Assembly: GCA_946611235.1 (NCBI GenBank)
Contig: CAMODE010000036.1
Location: 1 to 43,037 of the forward strand
Source: an uncultured Caryophanales bacterium
Lineage (GTDB): Bacteria; Bacillota_I; Bacilli_A; RF39; UBA660
DNA length: 43,037 nucleotides
Reading direction: 5' to 3'
Both the position numbers and the translations under genes were made by a program. Within the stretch, counting starts at the first letter, position 1, and each line of letters begins with the position of its first letter. A model generated the notes under the pieces. That model saw only the letters and a program-made list of their open reading frames with translations. It did not search any database and had not been told where the DNA came from. Positions 1 to 8,154 of this stretch are shown here, piece after piece.

Positions 1-47
1 ACAAGTGTAAATATTGTTCGTTGCTAATTTCTTATTATTGCATATAA

Positions 48-73
48 AAACTACTAAAAGTTTTTAGTAGTTT
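48..73. terminator. Palindrome at the left IS end, probable terminator
   Basis: A perfect 12-bp inverted repeat (AAACTACTAAAA / TTTTAGTAGTTT) with a 2-nt centre. On the minus strand it is followed by a run of five T, so it could terminate the transposase transcript. Its inner arm overlaps the first bases of the terminal inverted repeat. Confidence 0.55.
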
Positions 74-74
74 C

Positions 75-121
75 AGACTGTTGACAAATATAGATATTAT
101 ATTTGTATGACAGTCTTTTTT
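75..121 (+). terminator. Inward-facing terminator inside the left IS end
   Basis: AGACTGT and ACAAATA pair with TATTTGT and ACAGTCT around a small internal loop, followed by six T on the plus strand. It would stop plus-strand transcripts entering the element, which would be antisense to the transposase. The outer arm is part of the terminal inverted repeat. Confidence 0.55.
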
Positions 122-166
122 ATTATATAAAGCCAAAATAAAAGAATATCTAGTATTTTCACTAGA

Positions 167-1561
167 TTATGCGTAATGGTGTAACGCAAACTTCTTAAGA
201 TTCATACATGCATAAAGAAGGGTTAATTCTCGATGAACCCTTTCTTTTGATTTGAAGTATGTCTTCCTTAATCCATACTTCATTTTTCCATCTGCAAAGA
301 CTCGTTCTATGTGCTGTGGTCTTTGTCTATATATTTCTTTTACATCATCATGATGTCTATAATCATTTACCATTTCTTTATATTCCTCCCATACATGTCT
401 TAATATTTGTTTATATTTTGATTTTGTGCATTTTTCTTTAAATGGACAATTCATACAATCATTTGAATCTGATTTATAAACTATGTATCCATTTTTATCT
501 ATTCGACCTGTTGGGATTAAATCTTTTTCATTTGGACAAATATAAATATCATTATATTCATCATATGTGAATTCATATTTTTTAAAATATCCTTTTCGAT
601 ATTCTAATCTTGTGTAAGGAAATGCCGGTATCATGTCTAAATCTATTATTGTTTTACAAATATGTGGTGTTATATAAGCTGCATCTCCAACAAAATAATC
701 AATATCTGATATATCAAAGTGACTAGATAAATTTTCAAATGATTGATAAAATGAAACTGAATCATGAACATTACTTCCGTTTGTATCTACAGTTAAAACA
801 TAATTATTGTTATCACATATAACACTAGTATTGTAACCAAACATTTTTTCTTTATCGCTTTTATATAACATTCCAGCATCTTTATCTACATCGCTTACTA
901 TTATTTCTTTTTCTCCTATTACTTCTTCAGTATCTACTTCTTCATTACACCTTATGATTTTTTCTACTTCTTCTAAATATTCTTCATTAGTAAAATCTTC
1001 TTCTTTAAGCCCTTTTAATGCTATTTCTAGTTCTAATTCCTTTTGATATTTTTTGGCTTCAATTTGGACTACTTCTTTATGATTCTTTTTCTTATTAGCA
1101 TATGCTTTAGTATGCGTTGAATCAATATACACAGCTGTCATATCTAAACAGTTATAATCAACTAATAATTCTATAACTTTATCAAATACAGTTTGCAATA
1201 TATCTTTCTCTAATTTACAAAACTTTCTTTTATAATTTTGTGAATATGTTGAATGATCAGGAACGGACTCATTTAAATTATATCCAATAAACCATCTATA
1301 CAAATTATTATATTTTAGGTTTTCATAAGTTCTTCTTAAACTATCTTCATGAAAAAGGAACTTTAATATATGCACTTTAAATAAAACAACAGGGTCTATA
1401 CTGGGCCTTCCAAATACAGAATATTGTTTTTCTACTTCTTCATATATAAAGTTCCAATCAAAATATTTTTCTATTACTCTCAAAAAATGATCTTGTGGTA
1501 TCATATCCTCAAGATTTACAATTTCACTTTCATATTGTCTTTTAGGTCTTTTTGTTAACAT
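167..1561 (-). CDS. IS1182-family DDE transposase
   Basis: This 464-aa protein catalyses transposition of the surrounding IS. The N-terminal part (about 20-110) matches the DUF772 transposase domain, with the GRPSIDPVVLFK start and SVPDHSTYSQ segment. The DDE core shows D147 (YIDSTHTKA), D293 (VGDAAY) and E419 (HIERVFADGKMKYGLRK). A cysteine-rich insert (ICPN and DCMNCPFKEKC, about 340-380) is typical of IS1182. Length is normal for the family. The start is supported by AAGGA 11 nt upstream. A 9-bp stem hairpin just upstream should block read-through transcription into the gene. Full length and free of stops. Confidence 0.93.
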   Translation of the reverse strand: MLTKRPKRQYESEIVNLEDMIPQDHFLRVIEKYFDWNFIYEEVEKQYSVFGRPSIDPVVLFKVHILKFLFHEDSLRRTYENLKYNNLYRWFIGYNLNESVPDHSTYSQNYKRKFCKLEKDILQTVFDKVIELLVDYNCLDMTAVYIDSTHTKAYANKKKNHKEVVQIEAKKYQKELELEIALKGLKEEDFTNEEYLEEVEKIIRCNEEVDTEEVIGEKEIIVSDVDKDAGMLYKSDKEKMFGYNTSVICDNNNYVLTVDTNGSNVHDSVSFYQSFENLSSHFDISDIDYFVGDAAYITPHICKTIIDLDMIPAFPYTRLEYRKGYFKKYEFTYDEYNDIYICPNEKDLIPTGRIDKNGYIVYKSDSNDCMNCPFKEKCTKSKYKQILRHVWEEYKEMVNDYRHHDDVKEIYRQRPQHIERVFADGKMKYGLRKTYFKSKERVHRELTLLYACMNLKKFALHHYA

Positions 1562-1611
1562 TATTAATCACTTCCTTATTCTATCCAATATAATTATACC
1601 ATTTTTCCATA

Positions 1612-1663
1612 AAAAAAGCGAGATAATTTGACCTAAAATTTGGATAAAATAAGGTTATCTCGC
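1612..1663 (-). terminator. Anti-read-through hairpin upstream of the transposase
   Basis: GCGAGATAA (1618-1626) pairs with TTATCTCGC (1655-1663) and is followed on the minus strand by seven T. It lies between the right IS end and the transposase start and would end incoming minus-strand transcripts, keeping transposase expression low. Confidence 0.65.
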
Positions 1664-1740
1664 AAAACAATTATATCACTTTTTAAAAATAAATAAAAGA
1701 CTATTAACAAAATTAACAAAATTACTTTGTCAACAGTCTG

Positions 1741-1766
1741 AAACAGGTTTTTAAACCTGTTTTTTA
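1741..1766. terminator. Palindrome at the right IS end, probable terminator
   Basis: A 10-bp inverted repeat (AAACAGGTTT / AAACCTGTTT) with a 2-nt centre, followed by a run of T on the plus strand. It lies 3' of the nucleotidase gene and touches the terminal inverted repeat, which cuts its minus-strand T tract to three. Confidence 0.55.
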
Positions 1767-1779
1767 AAATGCCTACATT

Positions 1780-2577
1780 TTACTTATAATTATTATTGAA
1801 CAATATTTTTTTAATATTTTTATAGTTATCTGTTTCCTCACATACTATATCAAAATTTGAAGCTATTGTTTCTTTTAAAGAATCAGGGGACAAAAAACCA
1901 ATGGTAATAACTGATTTATGGTTGTTTCTGTCAACCATATTTAAATCACTAACTTGATCTCCTAAAAGAATTACATTATTACGATTTTTTATTTTATCTA
2001 ATATATCATTAGGAAGTGAAACTTCCTTTTTATTATAACTATGAATAATACTTCCTTCAATGCCAACAGCAATGTTATCTTTAAAAATGATTTTATTACT
2101 GCAAATATAGATGTTATCAAAATTACAATTATTATGTTCTATGAAGTTTTCGATAAAATTACCAATACCGGCACTAATGATAATAAAAGGAACATTGTTG
2201 TCATGTAAAAATTCTATAAACTCCCTTGCATAAGGTCTAAATTCCATAATTTTTAAATTTGTTGCTGCTTCTTCAAACACTTGTTTGCATATTTTATATT
2301 TAACAATCAATTCGACATGTTTTTTAAACCATTCTTCAATCATTTGATATTTATATGAGTAATCAATAGTTTCGGAGATTTCGATAGGGCGATAATAATT
2401 ATATAAATTCTGTCTTTCAATAATATATTCTTTGGGGACCAAATCGCTGTTTGCTAATATAGACCAAGATGTTTTGCTTCTTTCATCTGTTAATGTCCAA
2501 TCAAAATCTGCTACAACATAAAGATTATTTAAATTTTCTATTGGTAAATTATCTTTTACTTTTGAATTAATAATCAT
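1780..2577 (-). CDS. HAD-family pyrimidine 5'-nucleotidase (UMPH-1/cN-III type)
   Basis: Predicted cytosolic phosphatase that removes phosphate from a nucleoside monophosphate. HAD motif I is DFDWTLT with the nucleophile at D24. Motif II lies in IIISAGIGNFIENFIE and motif IV in VILLGDQVSDLNM. The SAGIG block, the IHSYNK segment and the C-terminal IGFL segment resemble eukaryotic cytosolic 5'-nucleotidase III (UMPH-1), a branch I regard as uncommon in bacteria. The 265-aa length is close to that family. It is the last gene of the minus-strand thyA-folA-kinase group, 83 bp after the kinase, with GAGG upstream of the start. Substrate choice is inferred; another HAD phosphatase role is possible. 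Confidence 0.72.
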   Translation of the reverse strand: MIINSKVKDNLPIENLNNLYVVADFDWTLTDERSKTSWSILANSDLVPKEYIIERQNLYNYYRPIEISETIDYSYKYQMIEEWFKKHVELIVKYKICKQVFEEAATNLKIMEFRPYAREFIEFLHDNNVPFIIISAGIGNFIENFIEHNNCNFDNIYICSNKIIFKDNIAVGIEGSIIHSYNKKEVSLPNDILDKIKNRNNVILLGDQVSDLNMVDRNNHKSVITIGFLSPDSLKETIASNFDIVCEETDNYKNIKKILFNNNYK

Positions 2578-2660
2578 CTCATTAATACCTCTTTCTAAAT
2601 AGCACTAAGATATTTCATTATAATTAATATCTTTTCAGCTAAACTATTAGACCTTGGGAG

Positions 2661-3188
2661 CTATTTTTTTACTTTAGAGTTTGAATAATTTATTTTTAAA
2701 CTCTTAATAAATTCGAAAGCCAAATTATCTAATTCTTCCAATGTACTATTAGTAATAGAATAATCATAATTATAATTATCAACGTTCGCATCAGAATAAT
2801 TTGAAATAATGTTCTCTACTCCAATCCTTTTCACTAATAAGGTACTAGCATTAAATGCAACAACAGCTCTAGATATTTCTTCAGGTTCTCGAATATGAAT
2901 GAACAATACATCATTATCACTATGATTAAATTTCTCTACTGCTTCTTTTATCGTATTAAATGACATATCATTATATTCTGTTGTCAGTTTTTTTAAATCG
3001 CTTAAAAACTTACGATCTTTCTCTTCTTTTTGGCCATCCCAACCTATTAATCTTGCAATTTCTTTGACCTTATCGATAGAGGAAAAGTTAACAATTTTCG
3101 CATATTTAGAACATAGATTTACAAATGTATCCTTTCCACTACCACCAGTTCCATTAATTATAATTATATGTTTAATATTTTTTTCCAT
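2661..3188 (-). CDS. P-loop kinase, probable deoxynucleoside monophosphate kinase
   Basis: A 175-aa P-loop protein. The Walker A motif is at the N terminus (NGTGGSGKDTF, about residues 13-23), followed by a lid-like charged region (WDGQKEEKDRKF) and the IHIREPEEI segment. This layout resembles phage and Firmicutes dNMP kinases that make dNDPs. The start codon overlaps the folA stop (TAATG), so translation is probably coupled. Its place between folA and a 5'-nucleotidase in an operon headed by thymidylate synthase supports a nucleotide role. The exact substrate cannot be read from the sequence. It could be a different small-molecule kinase. Confidence 0.6.
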   Translation of the reverse strand: MEKNIKHIIIINGTGGSGKDTFVNLCSKYAKIVNFSSIDKVKEIARLIGWDGQKEEKDRKFLSDLKKLTTEYNDMSFNTIKEAVEKFNHSDNDVLFIHIREPEEISRAVVAFNASTLLVKRIGVENIISNYSDANVDNYNYDYSITNSTLEELDNLAFEFIKSLKINYSNSKVKK

Positions 3189-3682
3189 TATTTCACTTTC
3201 TTTCTTGTATATTTATTTCTTGAATATTTTAGTTTATTATATGAATAATCACCTATTGATTCTTCCTCCCATTCATCAAAATTTACTTCTGGAAAAAAGG
3301 TATCAGCATTAAAACATTTATCTATTTTAGTTAAATACATTGTATCAACGTAAGGTAAGAATTGTTCATAGATAGAGGCTCCTCCTATTATCATAAATTC
3401 TTCTTTGTTATCTTTAATATAAGATAAAAGGCTTTCCATGCTTTTAAAGGAATTTACATCAAAGCAAACATCTAAATCGTCAGGAGATAATACAAATGCT
3501 ACTCTTCCTTCAAAAGCTTTTGGAGGCATACTTAAAAGTGTATTTCTTCCTACAATAACATTTTTACCATATGTCATCTTTTTATAGAAGGCTAAATCTT
3601 CTGGTATATGCCATAGTAAATGATTATCTAATCCTAATTCATTATTCTTTCCAATTGCTGCTATTAAACTTAAATTTTCCAT
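3188..3682 (-). CDS. folA: Dihydrofolate reductase
   Basis: A 164-aa enzyme that reduces dihydrofolate, made by the thymidylate synthase upstream, to tetrahydrofolate with NADPH. The N-terminal block LIAAIGKNNELGL, the LLWHIPEDLAFYK substrate helix with its acidic residue, VGRNTLLSMP in the cofactor site and IIGGASIYEQFLP are all present. Length is normal. The start lies 10 bp after the thyA stop and the TAAGGAG ribosome site overlaps that stop, so the pair is co-transcribed and probably co-translated. Confidence 0.95.
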   Translation of the reverse strand: MENLSLIAAIGKNNELGLDNHLLWHIPEDLAFYKKMTYGKNVIVGRNTLLSMPPKAFEGRVAFVLSPDDLDVCFDVNSFKSMESLLSYIKDNKEEFMIIGGASIYEQFLPYVDTMYLTKIDKCFNADTFFPEVNFDEWEEESIGDYSYNKLKYSRNKYTRKKVK

Positions 3683-3692
3683 TAGTTTCTCC

Positions 3693-4859
3693 TTACTGAG
3701 CTACTTTCATTTTGATTTCACCCATATGTTTGTAGTTCTTTACTTTAACATCCTTTAATTCTTTAGAATTATCAAACTTAAAGAAATCATCAATATCCGG
3801 ATTAATCCATAATTCTGGTTTAACTGGATCTAATATCATATCTATAATTTTAAGATCACTATCTAATATTTTATATTCATTAGAATTTTTATCTAGGAAT
3901 AAACGATTGTTTTCTAGATTTTTTTTCATTGTAATCAGTTCTAGCTTATTTAATTTAGATAATTCATTATATTTATTTGCTCTTCTAAGCTGTTCATTCA
4001 TACCTTCTATTTCATTTACATAGATATGTGGATCATTTATGGAATAAGAAATAATTGAAGGAATTAATCCGGTAACTTGAGCTATCATTTTAAGCAAACA
4101 TGCATATTGCGTAACATTAAATGGTAATCCTAATCCTACATCGCAGCTTCTTTGGTGAACCATTAAACTAAGTTCATCTCCTAAAACATTCCATTCAGTA
4201 CTCCATACGCAAGAAGGTAGTACTGCTGTTCTTAGAAATTCATCTTGCCATAAACTTTTTACTTTTCTTCGATCAGTTTGAGGATAATTCTTAATTGATT
4301 CGATAAGCGTTTCTGCAAGCTTATATCTATTTACGATAAAACCATAAGCTGTTCCAATTGTATATGCGTATTTTTTACCATACCATTTAGCAGATTTTAT
4401 ATTCTTACCTTCTTTTAAACTTTTAGCTTTCATTACATTACCATTCTTATCTAATTTTGGTTTAAACTCGTGCATTAGACCAAAAGGATCTGATACTGGT
4501 ACACTTAATGGATCGATTACTTCGACTTCTTTATCTGGATCATATTCTGTTGTTTCTGGTTCATATATACGATAAATTCCATCTTTATCGACCATCCATT
4601 CATCCCAAATATGAACATCCCTTTTATGAAGTTCTCTTACATCATTCGAAGCCATTTGCCATATCCAAAGCATTTCTGTTATTGCTTGTCTAGCATAGAA
4701 CTTTTTTGTTGTTAAAATTGGATCTTCTTTTCTTAAATCAAATTTAAAAGAATACTCAGGTATTTTAAGTACATTTATACCTGTTCTATTTTCAACTTCC
4801 TTCCCTTCTTCTAGTATTTTTTTTACTAATTTTAAGTATTCAATGTCAAATTCTGTCAT
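3693..4859 (-). CDS. thyA: Thymidylate synthase (long variant)
   Basis: Converts dUMP to dTMP using methylenetetrahydrofolate. Recognised by NRTGIN (phosphate-binding Arg), the catalytic Cys in LPSCVWST, HQRSCDVGLGLPFN and the NDPHIYVN dUMP-binding block. At 388 aa it is longer than E. coli ThyA (264) or L. casei ThyA (about 316), with extra residues at about 95-165 and 295-345. The residue after the catalytic Cys is Val rather than the usual His. I start at the fourth codon (ATG 4859), because AGGAG is about 10 nt away there but only 1 nt from the GTG at 4868. First gene of the folA-kinase-nucleotidase group. Confidence 0.92.
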   Translation of the reverse strand: MTEFDIEYLKLVKKILEEGKEVENRTGINVLKIPEYSFKFDLRKEDPILTTKKFYARQAITEMLWIWQMASNDVRELHKRDVHIWDEWMVDKDGIYRIYEPETTEYDPDKEVEVIDPLSVPVSDPFGLMHEFKPKLDKNGNVMKAKSLKEGKNIKSAKWYGKKYAYTIGTAYGFIVNRYKLAETLIESIKNYPQTDRRKVKSLWQDEFLRTAVLPSCVWSTEWNVLGDELSLMVHQRSCDVGLGLPFNVTQYACLLKMIAQVTGLIPSIISYSINDPHIYVNEIEGMNEQLRRANKYNELSKLNKLELITMKKNLENNRLFLDKNSNEYKILDSDLKIIDMILDPVKPELWINPDIDDFFKFDNSKELKDVKVKNYKHMGEIKMKVAQ

Positions 4860-4940
4860 TTTTTTCACTCTCCTAATACAAAAATATCACATTAATAATT
4901 AATAATCAATATTTTTTAACCAAGGGTTTACAAAACTTTT

Positions 4941-4967
4941 TTAGCAATCTCTATTGACAATTGCTAA
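4941..4967. promoter_or_regulatory. CIRCE-like HrcA operator upstream of clpB
   Basis: TTAGCAATC, nine bases, then AATTGCTAA. The geometry matches the CIRCE operator (TTAGCACTC-N9-GAGTGCTAA), with changes only in the inner bases. It overlaps the -35 box of the clpB promoter, where HrcA binding would repress. hrcA itself is not in this window. Confidence 0.75.
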
Positions 4968-4981
4968 ATTAGTGATATAAT
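4954..4981 (+). promoter_or_regulatory. SigA-type promoter of clpB
   Basis: TTGACA (4954-4959) and TATAAT (4976-4981) at 16-bp spacing, both consensus. It sits 25 bp before the clpB start and overlaps the CIRCE-like inverted repeat. Confidence 0.85.
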
Positions 4982-5005
4982 TAGTATGAAAGAAAGGGTG
5001 ATATT

Positions 5006-7123
5006 ATGAATATGAATAATCCGTATGAAGAAAATTTACAAAAACCATTAGAAAAATATGGTAGAGATATTACTAGTCTTGCTAAGGATGGTAAGATAGA
5101 TCCTGTAATTGGGCGTGATGAAGAAATTAGAAGTATTACGAGAATACTATCAAGAAAGACAAAAAATAATCCAGTATTAATTGGTGAACCAGGTGTTGGT
5201 AAAACCGCTATTATCGAAGGGCTTGCCCAAAGGATTATAAAAGGAGATGTTCCTGATAATTTAAAAGGTAAGACTTTATGGGAACTAGATATGGCTTCTT
5301 TAATAGCAGGAGCTAAATATCGTGGTGAATTTGAGGAGAGATTAAAAGCTGTCCTTAAAGAAATAAAAGAATCTGATGGAAATATTATTATGTTTATTGA
5401 TGAAATTCATATGATTGTTGGAGCAGGAGCTCTAGAAGGTGCTATGGATGCGGGTAATATGTTAAAACCAATGCTTGCTCGTGGTGAAATCCATTGTATC
5501 GGTGCTACTACTTTAAATGAATACAGAAAATATATTGAAAAAGATGCTGCCTTAGAAAGAAGATTCCAAAAAGTATTAGTAAAAGAGCCTACTGTTCTTG
5601 ATACTATTACCATTCTTAGAGGATTAAAATCCAAGTTTGAAGTTTTCCATGGTGTAAACATAAAAGATAAGGCATTGGTGGCCGCAGCTACCCTATCTGA
5701 TAGATATATTACTGATAGATTTTTACCTGATAAAGCAATCGACTTAGTCGATGAAGCATGTTCTACTATTAAGGTACAAATGAATTCTGTACCTACTGAA
5801 CTTGATATTTTGGAAAGAAAGATAATGACATTAGAAGTAGAAAAAGAAGCTTTAAAGAAAGAAAAAGATGATATATCTAAAAATAGAGTTAAGGATATTG
5901 AAGATGAATTATCTACTCTAAAGGATAAAGAAAAAGATTTAAGAAATAGATGGGAAGATGAAAAAAATATTAATACCTTGATAAGTAAAAAGAAAGAAGA
6001 AATAGATAAAGCCTATTTTGAACTTGAAAATGCTGAAAATAATTATGACTTAGAAAATGCTGCTAAATTAAGACATGGTACTATTCCTAAATTAGAAAAA
6101 GAACTTAAAGAATTAGAAGAAAAGAATAAAAATGATATTTTATCTGATACTGTTGGTGAAGAAGAAATAGCTTCTATTATATCAAAATGGACGAATATTC
6201 CAGTATCTAAATTAACTAAAGGAGATAAAGAAAAAGTTCTTAATCTAGAACAGAATATGAAAGATAGAGTTAAAGGCCAAGATGAAGCCTTGAAATTAGT
6301 TAGTGATGCCATCCTTCGCTCAAGAGCAGGTATTAAAGATCCAAATAGACCTATTGGTTCCTTTATCTTCTTAGGTCCTACGGGTACTGGTAAAACGGAA
6401 GTAGCTAGAACACTAGCTTACGAGTTATTTGATGATGAAAGGCATATGATAAGAATTGATATGAGTGAATATATGGAAAGTCACTCAGTAGCTAGATTAA
6501 TTGGTGCTCCTCCAGGTTATGTTGGATATGATGAAGGTGGACAACTTACGGAAGCAGTAAGACGTAATCCCTACTCTATCATCCTATTTGATGAAATAGA
6601 AAAAGCTCATAAAGATATTTTTAATGTCTTACTTCAAATACTAGATGATGGTAGAATTACTGATGGTCAAGGAAGAACTGTCGATTTTAAAAACACCATT
6701 ATTATAATGACTTCTAATATTGGTAGTGATTATATCTTAGATAATACAATAAATGCTAAAGAATTAGTAGTAAAAGAATTAAAAAGTACTTTTAAACCAG
6801 AATTCTTAAATAGAATCGATGAAATAGTAATATTTAATTCACTATCTAAAGAAGTAGTAAGAGAAATATTAGATAAAATAATTAGAGATACTGAAAAAAG
6901 ACTATCTAATAAAAACTTGCATTTAACTATTACTGATAAAGCAAAAGACTATATAATTAATTCATCATATGATGAAAAATATGGTGCTAGACCTATTAAA
7001 AGATTTGTAAGTAAAAATATAGAAACTTTAATAGCGGAGAATATCATAAATGATAATATTAAATATGGAGATAATATTATTATTGATGAAAATAATAATA
7101 AATTAATATTATCTACTAAATAA
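5006..7123 (+). CDS. clpB: ATP-dependent disaggregase ClpB lacking the N domain
   Basis: Heat-shock disaggregase that works with DnaK. Two AAA+ modules are complete: Walker A GEPGVGKT (60-67) with IMFIDEIH, and GPTGTGKT with IILFDEIEK. Between them is a long coiled-coil middle domain (about 270-395) ending in a ClpB-type [13 protein letters not shown] segment, which argues against ClpC. The 705-aa protein begins right at the first AAA+ linker, so the usual Clp-N domain of about 150 residues is absent, as in mycoplasma ClpB. An AAAGGGTG ribosome site supports the start. The CIRCE-like operator and strong promoter imply HrcA control, and a strong terminator follows. Confidence 0.93.
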   Translation: MNMNNPYEENLQKPLEKYGRDITSLAKDGKIDPVIGRDEEIRSITRILSRKTKNNPVLIGEPGVGKTAIIEGLAQRIIKGDVPDNLKGKTLWELDMASLIAGAKYRGEFEERLKAVLKEIKESDGNIIMFIDEIHMIVGAGALEGAMDAGNMLKPMLARGEIHCIGATTLNEYRKYIEKDAALERRFQKVLVKEPTVLDTITILRGLKSKFEVFHGVNIKDKALVAAATLSDRYITDRFLPDKAIDLVDEACSTIKVQMNSVPTELDILERKIMTLEVEKEALKKEKDDISKNRVKDIEDELSTLKDKEKDLRNRWEDEKNINTLISKKKEEIDKAYFELENAENNYDLENAAKLRHGTIPKLEKELKELEEKNKNDILSDTVGEEEIASIISKWTNIPVSKLTKGDKEKVLNLEQNMKDRVKGQDEALKLVSDAILRSRAGIKDPNRPIGSFIFLGPTGTGKTEVARTLAYELFDDERHMIRIDMSEYMESHSVARLIGAPPGYVGYDEGGQLTEAVRRNPYSIILFDEIEKAHKDIFNVLLQILDDGRITDGQGRTVDFKNTIIIMTSNIGSDYILDNTINAKELVVKELKSTFKPEFLNRIDEIVIFNSLSKEVVREILDKIIRDTEKRLSNKNLHLTITDKAKDYIINSSYDEKYGARPIKRFVSKNIETLIAENIINDNIKYGDNIIIDENNNKLILSTK

Positions 7124-7127
7124 ATGT

Positions 7128-7164
7128 AAACTAATGTCAAGTTTATTGACATTAGTTTCTTTTT
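7128..7164 (+). terminator. clpB terminator
   Basis: A perfect 13-bp stem (AAACTAATGTCAA / TTGACATTAGTTT) with a 5-nt loop, followed by CTTTTT, 4 bp after the clpB stop. Confidence 0.9.
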
Positions 7165-7194
7165 ACTATATATTTATTATAGGAGGTATACAAG

Positions 7195-7893
7195 ATGGAT
7201 ATAGATGAAAATACAAATTTATTTAAAGAAGCAGAAAAAACAGATAAAAGAAAAGAATTAAATGATGCAGTTAATAATCTACAATTAAAAATAGATAACG
7301 AAAAAAATAATAGAGCAAGAATGAAGAGTATAAGAAGAGCTGCTGTTAAGAAGAGACAAACGCAAAGTAAGAAAGGAATTAAAATTGCACTTACTACTGG
7401 GGCCCTATTAGGAGCATTAGCACTCGCTGGGTTATCAGAAATAGCTGACACAGTCATTACTAATTTAAAAATAAATAGCGCTTTTAAAAACCTACAAAGT
7501 AAGGCCCAACAAGTATTACTTGATGAGGGATTAGCAGATTTAACTGAAGATGGAGAAATCATTATTAGAGACAATGAAATTAGCGATTATAAATGTTTAG
7601 ACTTGACTAATGCTTCTTCTCTAGAACAACATATTTACTCAGAAGTATTAGGTCGTGAATTTGATGATGCTATTCAAACTGCTAGTTATGATAATGGAGG
7701 ATATTATTATACCGGAACTAATCAGTGGAGAAATATTAATGGTTTTATTGATATGGAGACAGGAAATCCTAGTAAAGATGAAGAAAGGGCTGCTATGAGA
7801 GATGAATTATTAGAGGCATACGATAATGATTGTGAAGGAATTATTCGAACAGCAGAAGAACTTCATTATGGTACGGCAATGAGAGGAAGATAA
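7195..7893 (+). CDS. Unknown single-pass membrane protein
   Basis: I do not recognise this 232-aa protein. The first 60 residues are highly charged and helical with coiled-coil character. A basic patch (about 45-60) precedes one hydrophobic segment (about 61-82, ALTTGALLGALALAGL). An acidic soluble C-terminal part of about 145 residues follows, rich in Tyr, Asn and Gly around 165-180. The basic flank suggests the N terminus is cytoplasmic. A perfect AGGAGG marks the start. The DUF1292-like gene begins 4 bp after the stop, so the two form an operon independent of clpB. Confidence 0.7.
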   Translation: MDIDENTNLFKEAEKTDKRKELNDAVNNLQLKIDNEKNNRARMKSIRRAAVKKRQTQSKKGIKIALTTGALLGALALAGLSEIADTVITNLKINSAFKNLQSKAQQVLLDEGLADLTEDGEIIIRDNEISDYKCLDLTNASSLEQHIYSEVLGREFDDAIQTASYDNGGYYYTGTNQWRNINGFIDMETGNPSKDEERAAMRDELLEAYDNDCEGIIRTAEELHYGTAMRGR

Positions 7894-7897
7894 TAAT

Positions 7898-8134
7898 ATG
7901 GAATTAGAAACTGTTATATTAGATGATGGCATAGAATATGCTGTTATTAAGGAATTAAAAATAAATAATACACTATATACATTATTTGCTAATGTTAATG
8001 ATTCTGAAGATATCTGCTATCGTAAAACTGTGAATGAAAACGGTGAAGAATATTATGTTGGACTAGATGATGATAAAGAATTTGATTTAGTTGTTAATTA
8101 TTTTGCTAAAAATATACTAGAAGAAAATGGGTAA
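7898..8134 (+). CDS. DUF1292-like small protein
   Basis: A 78-aa acidic protein that looks like DUF1292 (YrzB type): a short beta-rich domain with the 'LDDG.EYAVIKEL...LYTLFANV' layout and a C-terminal helix. The family's function is unknown. It starts 4 bp after the preceding membrane protein gene, with AGAGGAAG upstream, so it is probably co-translated. A second DUF1292-like gene lies at 32268-32510. The call rests on overall pattern, not on a catalytic motif. Confidence 0.6.
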   Translation: MELETVILDDGIEYAVIKELKINNTLYTLFANVNDSEDICYRKTVNENGEEYYVGLDDDKEFDLVVNYFAKNILEENG

Positions 8135-8154
8135 AACTTACCTATTTTCTTTTT
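8123..8154. terminator. Bidirectional terminator between convergent genes
   Basis: GAAAATGGGTAA pairs with TTACCTATTTTC (one G-T pair) around a 3-nt loop and is followed by TTTTT. It overlaps the stop codons of the DUF1292-like gene and of the convergent lipoprotein gene. Confidence 0.75.

Larger units (their letters stand above)
70..1744 (-). mobile_element. IS1182-family insertion sequence, intact
   Basis: One transposase gene lies between perfect 19-bp terminal inverted repeats (GTTTCAGACTGTTGACAAA at 70-88 and its reverse complement at 1726-1744). The bases just outside differ (gta on the left, agg on the right), so I see no target duplication. Both ends touch a palindrome (48-73 and 1741-1762). 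Internal hairpins (75-121 and 1612-1663) are oriented to stop transcription entering from either side. The family call rests on the transposase. Nothing looks broken, so it may still be mobile. Confidence 0.85.

Noticed and set aside
259-441. 60-aa plus-strand ORF inside the transposase gene
   Set aside because: It is an antisense shadow of the transposase, with no ribosome site or domain.
5407-7574. Minus-strand ORFs across clpB and the next gene
   Set aside because: All lie antisense to well-supported genes and have no ribosome sites or known domains.
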